Positions 20,039-32,030 of a stretch of 64,000 nt of DNA are shown here, piece after piece. Location: NCBI RefSeq assembly GCF_945859685.1, contig NC_079148.1, positions 43,907,946 to 43,971,945 on the forward strand, written 5' to 3'. The notes beneath the pieces were generated by a model. It saw only the letters and a list, made by a program, of their open reading frames with translations. It was not told the origin of the DNA and ran no database searches. Each line of letters starts with the position of its first letter. Positions within the stretch are counted from its first letter, which is position 1. The stretch comes from Eupeodes corollae (taxonomy: Eukaryota; Arthropoda; Insecta; Diptera; Syrphidae). The position numbers and the translations under genes are program-made.

Positions 20039-20643
20039 TGAAACACAAACACGCTTCAGCTTCGGCTTCGCCTGACGTTTACGAGTTCAACCATATGAAT
20101 TCAATGCATGTTATGACAATTAAGCTTTGACCTCACGTTTCGTTTGACAATTTTGAGGAAAAGAACGTAATGTGACTCAAATCGGAAGCTCTAGTTCAAA
20201 TATGCTGAACATTTGCTTTGTCTGATAGCTCAACAATTATAAGAAAAGTCAAGAAACAAAATACATTTGCATTTGGAGGGATAACCATTGTTTCTTAGAA
20301 AAAAGTTAAAATGTAAGTTATTGAAATATACATAGAATAACTATACATTTTTTTCTTGAAAACGTTTTATTTTTGTAGAACCAACGACTCTCAGTCAGCG
20401 CTTGTTCTTGCTCCATGAGCTGAACATAACCACGATAGGCTGTGTAAACTACTTCCACTTTAATTAAATTTTTGATTTCAAAATTCATATCTTTTGCTGC
20501 ATGAAAAATCTAAACAAACTTTTGAGAACAAATACCAGCTGCTAATGACAGAAGTGTCATTTTAGAAATGTCATTTAAAGCAACCTCGAAGCAGGCCCAT
20601 CGTAACGCAGACGAACCCGAAGCTTAAGCGTGTTTGTGTTTCA
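20039..20643. mobile_element. Non-autonomous DNA element with about 30-bp terminal inverted repeats
   Basis: The left end TGAAACACAAACACGCTTCA(GCTTCGG) is mirrored at the right end, where the reverse complement reads TGAAACACAAACACGCTTAA(GCTTCGG). About 605 bp long with no transposase. I could not identify a clear target duplication, so the superfamily is open. Confidence 0.7.
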
Positions 20644-21189
20644 GCCATAAACATTTTCGCTTTATATTAGGATGACACTTGTTAAATGTGTCGTATTGAA
20701 AAAAGTAACTTATTCCATGATAAGATATTTTCTTATTTTTCAAACTATTTTACCCCAATGTTTGTAGTCGTCTCGATTAGTACAAACAACAACTGTCAGA
20801 TTTTATTTATGTTTTATAAATATATTTTGTTTTTTAAAAGGAAATCGTGATTTCGATTTCAATTTCAATTTTCAGATGAAAAATATTTATGGATATTCAC
20901 GGGATTGTTTTTCTAAAATGCAAATGCCCTGACGTGTTTGTGATTGTTTCTTGATGAGGATATTCTATAAAGATGTGATTTACACTACGACTTTCGCTTT
21001 TTGATTTGAATATGATAACAAATAAATAGTTCGCTGCAGTTGAAATCTAAATTAAAAAAAGATTTACTTTTTCCATTTATGATGGGAAACTTTCAGAAAA
21101 AGAAAAAAGCATTGGTCACGATGCACAAGCACATATTATATTTATGGTCTTTCATAAAAAGCTTTTTATCTATTTGTTTGAAATTAAAA
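20644..21189. other. No gene recognised
   Basis: AT-rich; nothing identified. Confidence 0.45.
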
Positions 21190-21760
21190 AAGAGGCAGGG
21201 ATGCTACCCACACTGATAACTTTCCATCACGTGTGTCGATTTGCCATAATCTCAAATTTTTGAAAAGATATTTGTGTCGAGAATCAATTTTTACCAACTT
21301 TTGTTAAACTTTCTTTTAATTGTTTGAAAAAAACTATCAATTCGATTTTTGTAAAAATTTTACCGAATGTTGAACAATATTTTTTAAAAGATAAAAAAGT
21401 TTGAAGCATAATATCAAAAAGAAAAGATATTTGAGTCGAAATTAAATTTTTACCAACTTTTAGTAATGTTTTTTTTTAGGATTTTTTTATAAAAAAAAAC
21501 TATCGATTAGATTTTTCTCATTTTTTAATCGTAAAATTTTCTAGGTGACAAATTGTTTTTTTTTGATTTTTAAAAAAGCCGTTTATTAGATACTGGTTTG
21601 GTATCACGATTATATATATTTATTTTCACCTTTTTTTAAATTGCTATGGTAAAAAACCACCCACTTAATTTTCTTGCCCTTTCTGCATCTTTCTGCAATA
21701 TTATCTGTATAACAAAATTCATTTAAAGTTGATATCTCTCCTGGTTCTTCAGCATCAAAT
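21190..21760 (+). repeat. AT-rich dispersed repeat (family R), shortened copy
   Basis: It starts GAGGCAGGGATGCTACCCAC and ACTGATAACTTTCCATC, holds two imperfect internal monomers (GTCGA.AATYAATTTTTACCAACTTTT...AAACTATCGATT-like), and ends with GCTATGGTAAAAAACCACCC and ATCTGTATAACAAAATT. The same beginning, monomers and end occur at 30870-32030 (+) and 60085-61455 (-). Confidence 0.75.
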
Positions 21761-22094
21761 ATTGTTTTATTTTTTAAAAATTGAATCATCCATTTAGCCG
21801 GCTAAAGCTAAAAGTTGTTCTCAATTGAATGTGAACCGATGACGCTGCCAGTTCAAAATCCACACCTAGCAGTACGGAAGGCATTCGACGCTATTTGTTC
21901 TCATGTGTCGATTGATACTGTCTCAAATTTGCAATTTCGTTTTGTTGACATATCCAGAATAGAGTCTTTGATGAGAGGGATTGTCATATTTGAGAATTCA
22001 AATGGGAACTTTCCGTTTTACAAGGCCTCTATTTGGTGCAACCATTACTAATTAGAATTGTACAAACGTTGCGACAGTAGCTTTTGTAAACGTA
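21761..22094. other. No gene recognised
   Basis: An open frame at 21815-22051 starts at TTG, has no recognisable motif and is probably noncoding. Confidence 0.4.
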
Positions 22095-22205
22095 TGGCAA
22101 AAAGTAAATAAATTTGTCAGCGCAAAAGTCTGTTGGGAACTAGGGTCTAGTGACTTACAACTCTCAACTGTTCCTGAGTGCGAGTATTGTTGTCAAAAAC
22201 TCTAT
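22095..22205 (-). repeat. tRNA-derived SINE, 3' fragment
   Basis: On the minus strand it reads GAGAGTTGTAAGTCACTAGA, then CCCTAGTTCCCAACAGAC, ending in a TTTATTTAC tail. This matches the 3' half of the full-length copy at 62864-63165. Confidence 0.7.
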
Positions 22206-22537
22206 TCCTACCGTAGTCGAATTTTGTTTTGGTGAAGTTGAAGGCCCAAGTCGCTGCCGAAAGTAAGCTACGGGGATCAAACTTTTATTTTCCCACGATA
22301 CATTTTCAAAACAGATTGACAGCAAGCTTGAAAGATATTTCTACAACAATGTGGCAACAATAAACTGTCACAATTCAAAAGATTCTTTTGAAAGACATAT
22401 TTATAGTATATGTATTATTATTATAAATTTGTACAAAAGATGCTTACCCTGTAGATTAGGTAGAGTTCGTTTTTTTTTCTGTGGAGTAAATGGTTCTATG
22501 CATGTAGAACACATTTTTCAAAAAGAAGGGACATTTT
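22206..22537. other. No gene recognised
   Basis: No coding evidence; the open frame crossing 22351-22623 runs into the LINE 3' end and has no motif. Confidence 0.4.
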
Positions 22538-22539
22538 TT

Positions 22540-23905
22540 TTTTATAATTTGCAGGCACTCAAGGGGTTATTAGTACCCTTTATATGTTTAAATTTAAATA
22601 CAGTGCGAGCATTAGGAAAATAGGGAAGGAAAGGAGATACCGGTGAACATTGGTCTTAAAGTTCTGAACATCAAAATGGGAGGGAAAAACTGAGTTGGCT
22701 AAAGCATTCCACATTCTCGATGTGCGATTTAAGAAAGAATCTCTATACTTGACAGTACGCCCGAAATTGAGTTCAAGGGAAAACTGATGAGCATTCCTGG
22801 AAGTGCGAGTATTACGGCTTAATCATTTAAGGGGTAGAATGCAACTGGCTAATTCAACATAACATTGTTTGTAAAAATATCGATAAAACAACGAAAGGCA
22901 TGAAACATTGCGGCGGTGTTCTAGCGATGTAAATGTTTGATTATAGTTCTATCGCCTATCATTTTATCCAAGAATTTTAAACTTGTTTTAGGGGCACCTG
23001 CCCAGATATGCGAATTATATTCAAGCTTTGGACGTATGAAGGCTTTGTAAATCACAGCTAGATCAGAAGGGGTGAAAAATTTCTTGCACCGTCGGAGAAA
23101 TCCTGAGCACCTGGCAGATTTTTGGCAATATCACATATATGATCGTTCCATAAAAGGTGATCTGTGATACACATACCAAGTACTGACAGTTGATTGATGT
23201 GTTACGCTTTAAAGACAGGAGACAGCATTGAGTTTTCGAGGCATTAAATTCTACACGGTTTTTGATTCCCCATTGTAAAATGCTGTCAAGATCAGAATTT
23301 AATGAGCTTATCATACGCTGCCGTTGAAGTTCTACATCCGAAGGACAAGGATGTGAATCTATAAACGAGTATGAGAAGCTGAGGGTACTGTCGTCGGCGA
23401 AACAGGTTAATGGATTAGAAGTGGCAGACATAAGATCATTTATGAATATAAGAGTAAGTGTCGGAGACAAAACGGAGCCCTGGGGAACACCAGCATTTAT
23501 TTTATGAATTTCAGACATGTAACCATCCAATACAACTTGTATTTAACGGTTAGAAAGGTAATTTCTAATCCAACGAAGAAGAGATTCATCAATACCAAAA
23601 GCACGCATTTTCGATAAGAGAGGTTGGTGCCAAACTCTATCAAATGCTTTTGAAATATCAAGTGCAATAATCTTACTTTCTCCAAAACGATGTAAAGATT
23701 TGTTCCACTGTTCGGTAAGATGGACCATTAAATCACCAGTGGACCTATTGCTACGAAAACCATACCGTCGGTCATTAAGAAGCTTCCGTTCTTCGAGATA
23801 TTTCTTGAGCTGATAATTAATCAGCGTTTCCATGACCTTGGAAAGAAGGGACGTGAGTGCTATTTTACGATAGTTAGAAGGAGAGGTGGATTCGCCTTTA
23901 AAACT
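22540..23905 (-). mobile_element. Family J LINE, 5'-truncated copy
   Basis: Minus-strand copy with the reverse transcriptase region near 23830-23060 and a degraded C-terminal and 3' UTR down to 22540. Its 3' part (GCAGGCACTCAAGGGGTTAT on the plus strand onwards) matches 26690-27165. It starts inside the RT domain at about 23905, as usual for 5'-truncated LINE insertions. Confidence 0.8.
23063..23833 (-). pseudogene. LINE reverse transcriptase, two overlapping frames
   Basis: The first frame begins METLINYQLKKYLEERKLLN and continues GFRSNRSTGDLMVHLTEQWN, ALDISKAFDRVWHQPLLSKM and IDESLLRWIRNYLSNR. After a stop and frameshift the second gives INAGVPQGSVLSPTLTLIFI, CFADDSTLSFSYSF (catalytic ADD) and WGIKNRVEFNASKTQCCLL. 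These are RT blocks of a Jockey/CR1-group LINE. This is the best preserved copy of family J in the window but is still broken. Confidence 0.8.
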
Positions 23906-24599
23906 AAAAACGAAATATTTTTTTTTAATAAATTAATCAAAATTGTAAATACTTTACTTCTACTGAAACTATATAATTGAATGAACTTAAGACAAACAAC
24001 TGAGGTTTGTTTAAATTCTTAACCAAAAAGTAATTTACAGTAAAGAAAAAGTAATGTCCAAATTCCGTTATGTCATCCCCAACCCTTCTAGACACCTTTT
24101 ATATTTCATGTCACTCACATCTCCAATTTTGAAAACCACAAAGTATATATGTAAATATGTTCACAACATAAATCTATTCAAGTCTTCAATATGAAGTTGT
24201 GCGAATTCTATTTTATGTTATTTTATTTATTATAAGCAGTATTTTAATTTTTCAAGCGGTTTCTTTTAAGTCACAAAAGGTCTTGTCAGTGAAAGTTCTC
24301 TCAAATCTACATAATTATACACTAATTGAAAAAAAGAAACATGACTGAACCACGAGTTTATATCAGTGATAAATACATAATGTTCTGAGCAAATGGATCT
24401 ATTGATACGTTCTTATCTTTTAAAGAAATAAAACCTTCATCCATCGTACCAACCTACATGTGTATAAAATTTGAACATTTTGTTTTACTTTGTGTGAAAT
24501 TAAATTGAATTTACAAAACAAAAGAGCTGACCGGCAAACTCGATCATTAATTCATTAAAAATAATTGAAGCTGCACAATTTATAAGGATCTGAAGACAT
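23906..24599. other. No gene recognised
   Basis: AT-rich; nothing identified. Confidence 0.45.
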
Positions 24600-24890
24600 T
24601 ACACCACATTATCTGTATCTTTACTGCACCGACGACGCCGCGCCACAGCGCCGTTCGCCACCACCGCCGATCATGTCCGCTAACAGTTCTGAGAAACAAT
24701 TTCATATATCGATGAGTATATTTGATGGACTTTTTCGGCACAAGAGGCGAGTAAGACTTAAGAGATACTACTTCCGAGTAGAGGTGCCCTTTGCACGAGC
24801 TTGTATCCTTTCATTAGACCATTTTTGCCGATATCAACACTATACCACCGTTCGCCGCGTCCACCGACCATTCCGTTGAGTGGTTATGGC
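24600..24890. other. GC-rich patch in AT-rich DNA
   Basis: Contains CGACGACGCCGCGCCACAGC and CACCGTTCGCCGCGTCCACC, unlike its surroundings. Such patches in fly DNA are often exonic or regulatory. It includes the candidate first exon at 24673. Confidence 0.35.
24673..24750 (+). CDS. Candidate first coding exon, unknown gene
   Basis: ATG followed by 26 codons (MSANSSEKQFHISMSIFDGL..., ending HKRR) and then GTAAGACTT, a reasonable donor in phase 0. It lies in the GC-rich patch. The frame also stays open beyond the donor to 24879. No following exon is assigned and the peptide is not recognised. Confidence 0.2.
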
Positions 24891-26149
24891 GTGTTCAATT
24901 TCTCAGCACCATGTGTAGCTGGCTGTGCCCTTTTGGATTGGTCTCTTAAAGGTTTTTTGTTTCTCTTATTTTTCATCTCCAAAGATTTCTTCCATCATAT
25001 TTTTTCTCGATCGTGATTATTGTTAATTTGTCGAACAAGCAGTCAGCCAGTGAAAAGGATATGGTTATATGGTGTGTGTTACCACTTACCGCATGTTGGC
25101 GCATCATATCGTTTTTTATTATATTTTTTGATTTTGTGTTGTTCTTTCTTTGTTGCATGAATAAATCTTCTTGTTATGTTGTGCGGTGTTTGATGTAAGG
25201 ATCCTCTGCATCTTTTTAAAACTGTTTAAAGTATACCAGTGGGTTGCATGTAAATGCTTCCTTTTTCGAGTGATCGTAGTTTGTTAAACAATTTATTTTA
25301 GACGTTTTTTAGAATTTAAGGAGAGAAATGTGTAAACAACAATTTCTTTCAATACCATAATTGCATTTAAAGAACTATCATGCAATTTGAAAAATTTAAT
25401 TCGAATAAATTTAACGCTTATAATGTTTTTAAAAATATAAACAATTTTAATTCATAATTTTATTTTACAAAACGTATGTAAAAGCCATAGAACAAAACGT
25501 AAAATAAAGGTCCGTCACGATGAGAATTAATGTGAAATAATTTTGGAAAGGACGTATGTGGGGAGTGTCGTAAGATTTATTACATGAGATCATATGCAGT
25601 ATGTGAGTTTTTCCAAAAGAGGCGCCATAAATATTTTTTTTAAAAGATGCCTTTATTTATCAGATCAATGGAATCAATGATTTGTTATTTTTTTGTTGTG
25701 GTATCAATTATTTTTGATAACATAGAAGTTGAACACGTCTTTTTCTTAAGTTTGATTAATTTAAATCTCAATTTAGTTGTTTCAGAGAAAAAGATTTGCT
25801 TTTTTTTAGAATTTGCTTTGCTGTATGAACTGAACAGTACAATTGATGTTGGCCAGAAACTTGTCAGAAAGGCTTATCTGAAATTGGGGTAGGCTTTTTC
25901 AAAATTTCCAACAGAACAATCATAATTGAGTTATAAATAAATCCTAGACGATACTTTTTTTTTTAAATTGGTTTACGCTACTTCTTGAGCTCAGTATTAA
26001 AGCAAGCCACAATTTTTGTATGGAATTTTTGCCATCTCGTGAGAAAATCGACAGAAACTTTTAAGGAAAAAAAAAGGCAGAAAATAAGAAAAGTTACAAG
26101 AAAAATTCGTTTTTTTCCTAAGAAAACAAACAAGAATTGTCTGACTTTT
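24891..26149. other. No gene recognised
   Basis: AT-rich; several short open frames (for example 25647-25892) have no motif and biased low-complexity composition. Confidence 0.4.
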
Positions 26150-26395
26150 TAAAATAAAAATTAACAAATTATCTCTGTAAATTGCTAGAATTGCTCTTCC
26201 ACAGAGAAGTTGATCGTCAAGTACGTTTATTTGTAAATCAGGGCAAAAACTTGCAATAAGTTCAAAATGACTTTGTAATAAATTAAATCGTTTTAACCGC
26301 CCATCTCCAATTTTGAATAGGAAATTAGGTAAGGAGTCTATACCCAACCCTCCAATTAAAAGAAGTAATACCTAATTATAGGCAACGATGATAAA
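26150..26395 (-). pseudogene. Helitron Pif1-like helicase fragment
   Basis: The minus strand encodes LPNFLFKIGDGRL, then ELIASFCPDLQINVLDDQLL followed by CGRAILAIYRDN. The pattern (F-P-D-[IL]-Q-x-N ... W/L-L-C-x-RAILAP-[KR]-N) is the conserved block between the middle motifs of Helitron RepHel and Pif1 helicases. Upstream and downstream domains are absent, and the open frame degenerates into low-complexity sequence below 26150. Confidence 0.55.
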
Positions 26396-26689
26396 CCCAA
26401 AAGCATTAAGCACATGATATGCTATGCTAATTAGTGTTCCAAAAAAACAATAAATCGAAATTTTTTTTATATGTAAATGCTACAGCGGATCTGCTGGAAT
26501 AAACTAGCTATGAGATGATTTACCATAGTGAAATGTAGCTTTAAACACTCTTCAGCCTCATAACTACCTTCACACAAAAAATCAAATCATAATATTGATC
26601 TGTTACAGCGTAAAGGACGGACAAACAAACAAACAAACAAGCAATCAAACTGACTATTCCATTTAAAATATTAGCTTAGATGGTATTTT
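26396..26689. other. No gene; contains an (ACAA)n run
   Basis: Nothing coding; a short tetranucleotide run is annotated separately. Confidence 0.45.
26619..26641. repeat. (ACAA)n microsatellite
   Basis: About five perfect AAAC-type repeats. Confidence 0.85.
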
Positions 26690-27165
26690 ATTTATAATTT
26701 ACAGGCACTCAAAAGGTGATTAATAATCTTAACATGTCTCCGTTTAAATACAGTCCGAGTGTTAGAAAAATAAGGAAGGATTTAAGAGGAGATACCGGTG
26801 CACTTCTATCTTAAAATCTTAAATATTAAAATGGGAGGAAACAAACAAAAGTTTCGGTAAATTATTCAGGTTGAGTTGGTTTTAAAAAAGATTCTATATA
26901 TTTAAAACTAAGTCCGCAATTGAGCTCAATGATAAACTGATGAGCATTCCAAGAAATGCGAGTGTTACGTATAAATTGTTAAGGGGAGGGCTAATTCGAC
27001 AGAACATTGTTTTGTAAAAATATCTGTAAAACAACATAAGGCATGAAATATATCGGTGGTCTTCGGTTTTTTCGATCCTATCCAAAAGCCTTGAACTTGT
27101 TTTAGGGACACATGCATAAATATGTGAGTTATATTCAAGTTTGATCGCTATTTTAATAAGAGCTT
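26690..27165 (-). mobile_element. Family J LINE, 3' end fragment
   Basis: Aligns with 22540-23040: both have the plus-strand strings GGCACTCAA, GGAGATACCGGTG, AAAATGGGAGG and CTGATGAGCATTCC. Only the C-terminal and 3' UTR part remains. Confidence 0.75.
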
Positions 27166-28192
27166 TCTTTCACCCACACTACATGAGCATGGATTGTTTT
27201 ACCCGCTTCAATCATTCTCACTCATTGAAAGTCATCCTAGGAATTCTAAGGCTGTTCTATTTTCTTGATTGATTGTAGTGTGTTTAAAATTATTATTAAT
27301 ATAAACCCTTGTTTTCCGCGTATACTATTTAAAAAATCCTTAAAAAAGCAAAACATCAGAAATTTAGTTTTGAGCTTTTAAGTTATCTGATCTAAAATAA
27401 GTTTGACAGTTCTGACTTAAAGTATCTGGCTTTCATATATTTTGTTAAAGTATTGTGCCCATTAACAACTTTTCAACATTCTAATGCATCAATTATATAT
27501 TCAATAATGCTCCCCCCTGAATTCTCATTTTTTGAAGTACCTAAGCTCTTTAATTTACGATAAAAACATGAGTTAAATAAATTGACGTATATGTCGGGTG
27601 GCCCTGGGAACTAAACTTAAGCACTCTATAAGTTTGAGGTTACAGATGTCAAAAAACTTTCGTATGCAGTTGGAACAAATTGTTTTTCTAATTCTTTATT
27701 TTTGTTTAATGTAAGCCTTGGTTTGACAATTTGCAAATGCATACATCACTTAAACCCTAATGTCGCAATTAATTTGTTACCAAATCTGGGGATATATGAT
27801 TTTGCTCGAAAGACTTTGAATTACACTCCATTGTCACTATACATAACTTTTTTTCATTACCTTATAACAACAACAACAGTTTTTATTATGCATACAAAAT
27901 ATCTAATGTAATGGTACCATATACCCATGACTTTTGGTTTTCAAATCATAGCTTACCTCGACTCAAGCTATTCTGGGACAACATCTGAACTTTGGGGTCA
28001 ACATTGATCTATTCGTGGGTGTATAGCTTAAAGGCATTCACCATTCAATTGATTTTTCCTCTTTTGTAATTTTTTGTATTTATTTTTTTATTGAGAAAAA
28101 TCTCAACTATCAAGTTGCATTTATATTTACTGCTAAATCATTAATTTTGGTTTTCTTTTATTTCTTTTTATAACATGTACAATTACTTACAG
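27166..28192. other. No gene recognised
   Basis: AT-rich, with short motif-free open frames only. Confidence 0.4.
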
Positions 28193-28273
28193 ATGTGAAC
28201 CTTCAAATGGCAGATGAAGAAAGTGAAAGGTGCAGTCGCATTTCGATTGAAGAATACAAAAAGAAAAAATTAG
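28193..28273 (+). CDS. Candidate coding exon, unknown gene
   Basis: A pyrimidine-rich tract and ACTTACAG acceptor precede an 81-base exon ending TTAG|GTAATG. The frame gives VNLQMADEESERCSRISIEE then YKKKKLG, with the final glycine codon split after its first base. An internal ATG in good context (TTCAAATGG) could be the start. The charged, lysine-rich peptide looks like a cytoplasmic or nuclear protein, but I do not recognise it. The frame and splice signals agree, which makes this one of the better exon candidates. Confidence 0.4.
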
Positions 28274-28755
28274 GTAATGCTTTCATGTTTCTTGAGACTA
28301 TGAGGTACAAGTCTGAGCCTATGTCTATAGAAAACGAAAGTGTGCCAATTAAAAGATTAGGCACTTGTACATATTGAGCAATAGACGGAAAGAAAATTTA
28401 TATTTTTTTTTAACTTTTCGAAATAACATTTTAATTGGCTTTTAGTGCTTGAGTAGGACTGGTGCAATAAAAATAATTGACATGTTTGGGCCAAGCATTT
28501 GTACTTGTACGTGTTCATATGGACGTACATATGCCTTCACTCGAGTAACGTTGGCAACTAGTTTTTTGGAGTTCATAAGCATTAAAGGAATTTTTGATCA
28601 GGTGTTTGGAGCTTTAATTGAAGCTTAAAAAAATATTTTCTTCACGTCTATGTTGAAAAAGTTGTTAGAGAAGAATTTAGAATGTTATGGCACAATATTG
28701 AGAGTTAGTGCAGTATTTTTAAGAAATATCTCAAGCCTTTATAATTGGAATACAG
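28274..28755. other. No gene recognised
   Basis: Intron or intergenic DNA; nothing identified. Confidence 0.4.
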
Positions 28756-29656
28756 GGTTTTTTAACAGAGACGCTACAAAAGTAGAGTGACAGGGAAAGT
28801 AAACGACACCATATTTCTTGCCACTCTTTTGACATTTCTCTTCAGTAAGGTTTGCCATTTCATAATAAAAATATATATGAGCCAACAACGAGTTAGAAAT
28901 ATTAAAATTTAATACAGAAATTCGGAGTCAGTGACCTCAAAGTTAAGAGCGCTACGTCCAATTTATGGTCGTCATAATCGTCCTAGCAGATCAACAACTG
29001 AGCGTCTAGTGGACAAATTTGAGCCATCATTGCATCCCGAAATAATACGCTTTGGTGTGCTTAATGGGCCGGCTGGCGGCGTCATTGGGCAGTATTTCTT
29101 CCGTGATGATCAAGTCCCGCAGGTTACTGTGAATGGAGATCGCTACCGTTCAAAGATAACCGAATATTTTTGGTCCCAGTTGGATGATATCGACTTGGAG
29201 GACATGTGGTTCCAGCAGGACGACGCAACAAGCCACACTGTAAATGTTACAATTTAATAATTTATTTTAAACCATGTTTGGAGAACATGTTATCTCACGA
29301 AATGGTTCAGTCGCTTGGCCGCTTCGATGGTGCGATTTGATGCCCTTAGAATATTTCCTGTGGTGCTACATCAAGTCTATGGTCTATGCCAACAAGCCAG
29401 TGACGATTGATGAACTTAGGACGAATATCGAACTTGAAATTGCAGCAGTATCGGCCGATTTATGCTTAAAAACCTTCGACAATTGGGTCAGCGTCTAGAC
29501 TTCTGTAAGGGAGCCCGTGGTGACCATGGAAAAGAAATCGAGTTCCATACATAATGGCATTTAACGTACTTTCAAATGAATACAAAATTTCATTGATATC
29601 CAAAACCATTTTTGTTTTATTAAAAAAAAACTTTTGTAGCGCTCTTATTGAAAGAC
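28756..29656 (+). mobile_element. Tc1/mariner-type element, internally deleted
   Basis: Inverted ends: left TTTTTTAACAGAGACGCTAC then AAAAG, right (reverse complement) TTTCAATAAGAGCGCTACAA then AAG. Between them lies a broken transposase of about 570 bases. The length, under 1 kb, reflects loss of the middle of the gene. Confidence 0.7.
28931..29500 (+). pseudogene. Mariner-like transposase, broken
   Basis: The first frame starts with an N-terminal helix-turn-helix piece (LRPIYGRHNRPSRSTTERLV) joined abruptly after EPSLHPE to the catalytic region GVIGQYFFRDDQVPQVTVNG and DLEDMWFQQDDATSHT. After a stop the second frame gives FGEHVISRNGSVAWPLRWCD and LMPLEYFLWCYIKSMVY. WFQQD holds a catalytic aspartate and CDLxPLE/DFFLW surrounds the last acidic residue. 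About 70-100 residues are missing between the domains. Confidence 0.75.
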
Positions 29657-30814
29657 GAGATATTTAGTTTCTGTTTGAGTGGTGTGCATTGAATCCTCTT
29701 GTATTTTCTACAGCTTGCTTAGTTTCTTGATGTTAGAAATATTTGTTTAAAATATATAACAAATGTTTAATAACTTTAATCAATATCTCTTACTTATTCT
29801 ATTTTGAACCAAAAGAATCTACAAATTTACAATAACTCATCTTACCTCCTACACAGTTATTTATTGTGATCTTTTTGTAAACATAAAACACTTTAATTCA
29901 TTTCTCATGCAGAACAAAAATAATTTATTAAACTATATTTATTTAACCAAACATGTTGATAATATTATTAACCATAAATTAGTTAAATATTATGCACAAA
30001 AAAGACCCACCACAAATATGCCGTCCTACTTTAAAAATATATCCAAAAATCAAAAACAGTTCGTTGACCATGAAAATTAATCTAAAAAAAAAAGAAGTTA
30101 ATAAAAAGATTTATATTTCTGACACGATATTAACTAGTCGCGATTTTATTCGTTCATTATTATTCACGGTGATAATTCAAACACATTTATTTTATTTTAT
30201 TCAACTTTGTGTGACTGTCGTCTTATCATTATTGGACAAGAGAGAAGAAAATCAAAATTTTAAATTTGCATACTAAAAATATTCAAAAAAAAAAAACAGA
30301 CAAAAAATAAGATCGTTTAGTAAAGAAACGAAGATAATTTACGTTTATGTAGTGCAAAATGGTATAATTTGATTTTAAAATCAATTTTGTATGGTATTAT
30401 TTAATTTGCATGGAAATGGAATAATTAGATAATTAAAAATACTTTTATAGGAAAAATCACTTTATTCTATCAATTATTTAATAGATTTATGCGAGATATA
30501 CAAATTACACGGGATATCACTTACCCATGAATTTCAATGTTGAAATTTAAGTTAAATGAAGAGTAAATTGCAAATAGGGTTGCAATTTTTAAAAATTTCG
30601 AATGCATTTGATAATTGGCAATATTGTTATTTTTGTTTTAAACTAAAAATGTTAACTCCAACGCTGTTCCACTCATTCATTGTTTAAGTTTTAAAATATG
30701 TTGTTTTCCTATAAGAAGATTTATTTTCATAGAGGAATGTATGCCAACAACAATGTTAAATGATAACAACTAAACATTGCAGTTGGAGCATCATTTATTT
30801 TTATAAAATTTTCA
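29657..30814. other. No gene recognised
   Basis: Very AT-rich. The 94-codon frame at 29992-30276 is lysine- and isoleucine-rich with no motif. Confidence 0.4.
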
Positions 30815-30879
30815 ATTACCAAGAATTACTTTTGAAGGATTTGTCAATTCCTCGCAAGAGGCAGTACCCGTGAAAAAAA
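30815..30879 (-). repeat. SINE fragment joined to a family R repeat
   Basis: Plus strand GGATTTGTCAATTCCTCGCA and AGAGGCAGTACCCGTGAAAA match the middle of the SINE in reverse orientation. The match stops where the AT-rich repeat begins. Confidence 0.6.
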
Positions 30880-32030
30880 AGAGGTTGGGATGCGACCCAC
30901 ACTGATAACTTCCCATCTCATCTGTCGATTTGTCTTGCATAAAAGTTTGTAGGTTTTCGAGTTGGGTTACAAAAGTTGCCAGTTGAATTATTCTTAAAAA
31001 ATAAAATTACCAACAATATTTTTGAAAACAATTTTTTAACAATTTTAGAAGCATTTCTTAATTTTTTACGAATTGAATTGGAGATTTTATTTTTTTATAT
31101 AAAACTTCTGCATATCGAAAACAATATTTTCTGTGAAATAAAAAAAGATAGAAGACAATATTTTTATTTTTGGAAAGCTATTTAAGTCGAAAGTAAATTT
31201 TAACCAAGTTTTAGTATTGTTTCTTTTTTAGGTTCTTATTTTTTGTAAGAAAAACTGTCAATTCGATTTTTCTCAAAATTTAACTGAATGTAAACAACAA
31301 TATTTTTTAAAAGATAAAGTTGTTTAAAAACAAAATCTCAAAGCTTTAAAAAGATGTTGGGTTGAAAATCAATTTTTTATCAACTTTCATTATTTTTGTT
31401 GTTTAGGTTTCTATTGTTTGTAAAAAAAACTGTGAATTCGATTTTTCTAAAAAAAATTTCAAAATGTTTGAAAAAAATATTTCTTATAAGTTTAAATAAG
31501 TTTGAAGCCATAATTTTAAGTTCTTGAAAGGATATTTGAGTCGATATTCAATCTTTACCATCTTGGAGAAATGTCTTTCTTAGGTTTTTATTTTTTATAA
31601 AAAAACTGTCAATTCGTTTTTTTTTTTTAATTTTACTAGATGTTAAAAACGTTGCTTTTTATTGCAAAAAATTGTATTGAAGATTAAATCATTTCTTATT
31701 CGTAAAATTCTCGAGGTGACAAATTTGTTTTTCTTTTTTTTTTTGATTTTTTTTGATTTGTAGAAAAACCGTTAATTGGATTTTTACAAAAAATATACTT
31801 CTTTGGTATTATAATATACAAATTTTATTTGAGCCTTTAGCGTTATTGCTATTGATATTTAGGGTTAACCAAAATGTGTACCTTTTTTAAACTGCTATGG
31901 TAAAAAAACCACCCACGAAATTTTCTCAAGAGCCGTTTGAGCCGTTTGAGCCGTTTCTGCATTGTTATCTGTATAACAAAATTTATTTTAAGTCTGGTTC
32001 TTGTGCTATAGAGTCGAAAAAACCTCGCGA
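30870..32030 (+). repeat. AT-rich dispersed repeat (family R), long copy with internal monomers
   Basis: Starts GAGGTTGGGATGCGACCCAC and ACTGATAACTTCCCATC. Internal monomers, each beginning GTYGAAA/TATTCAA and containing AAACTGTSAATTCGATTTTT, start near 31187, 31361 and 31540, so the period is about 175-180 bp. The end carries ACTGCTATGGTAAAAAAACC and ATCTGTATAACAAAATT as in the other copies. The strings GAGCCGTTTGAGCCGTTTGA near 31933 form a small local repeat. Confidence 0.75.

Noticed and set aside
29992..30276. A 94-codon ORF
   Set aside because: Lysine- and isoleucine-rich chance frame in very AT-rich DNA, without splice, promoter or family signals.
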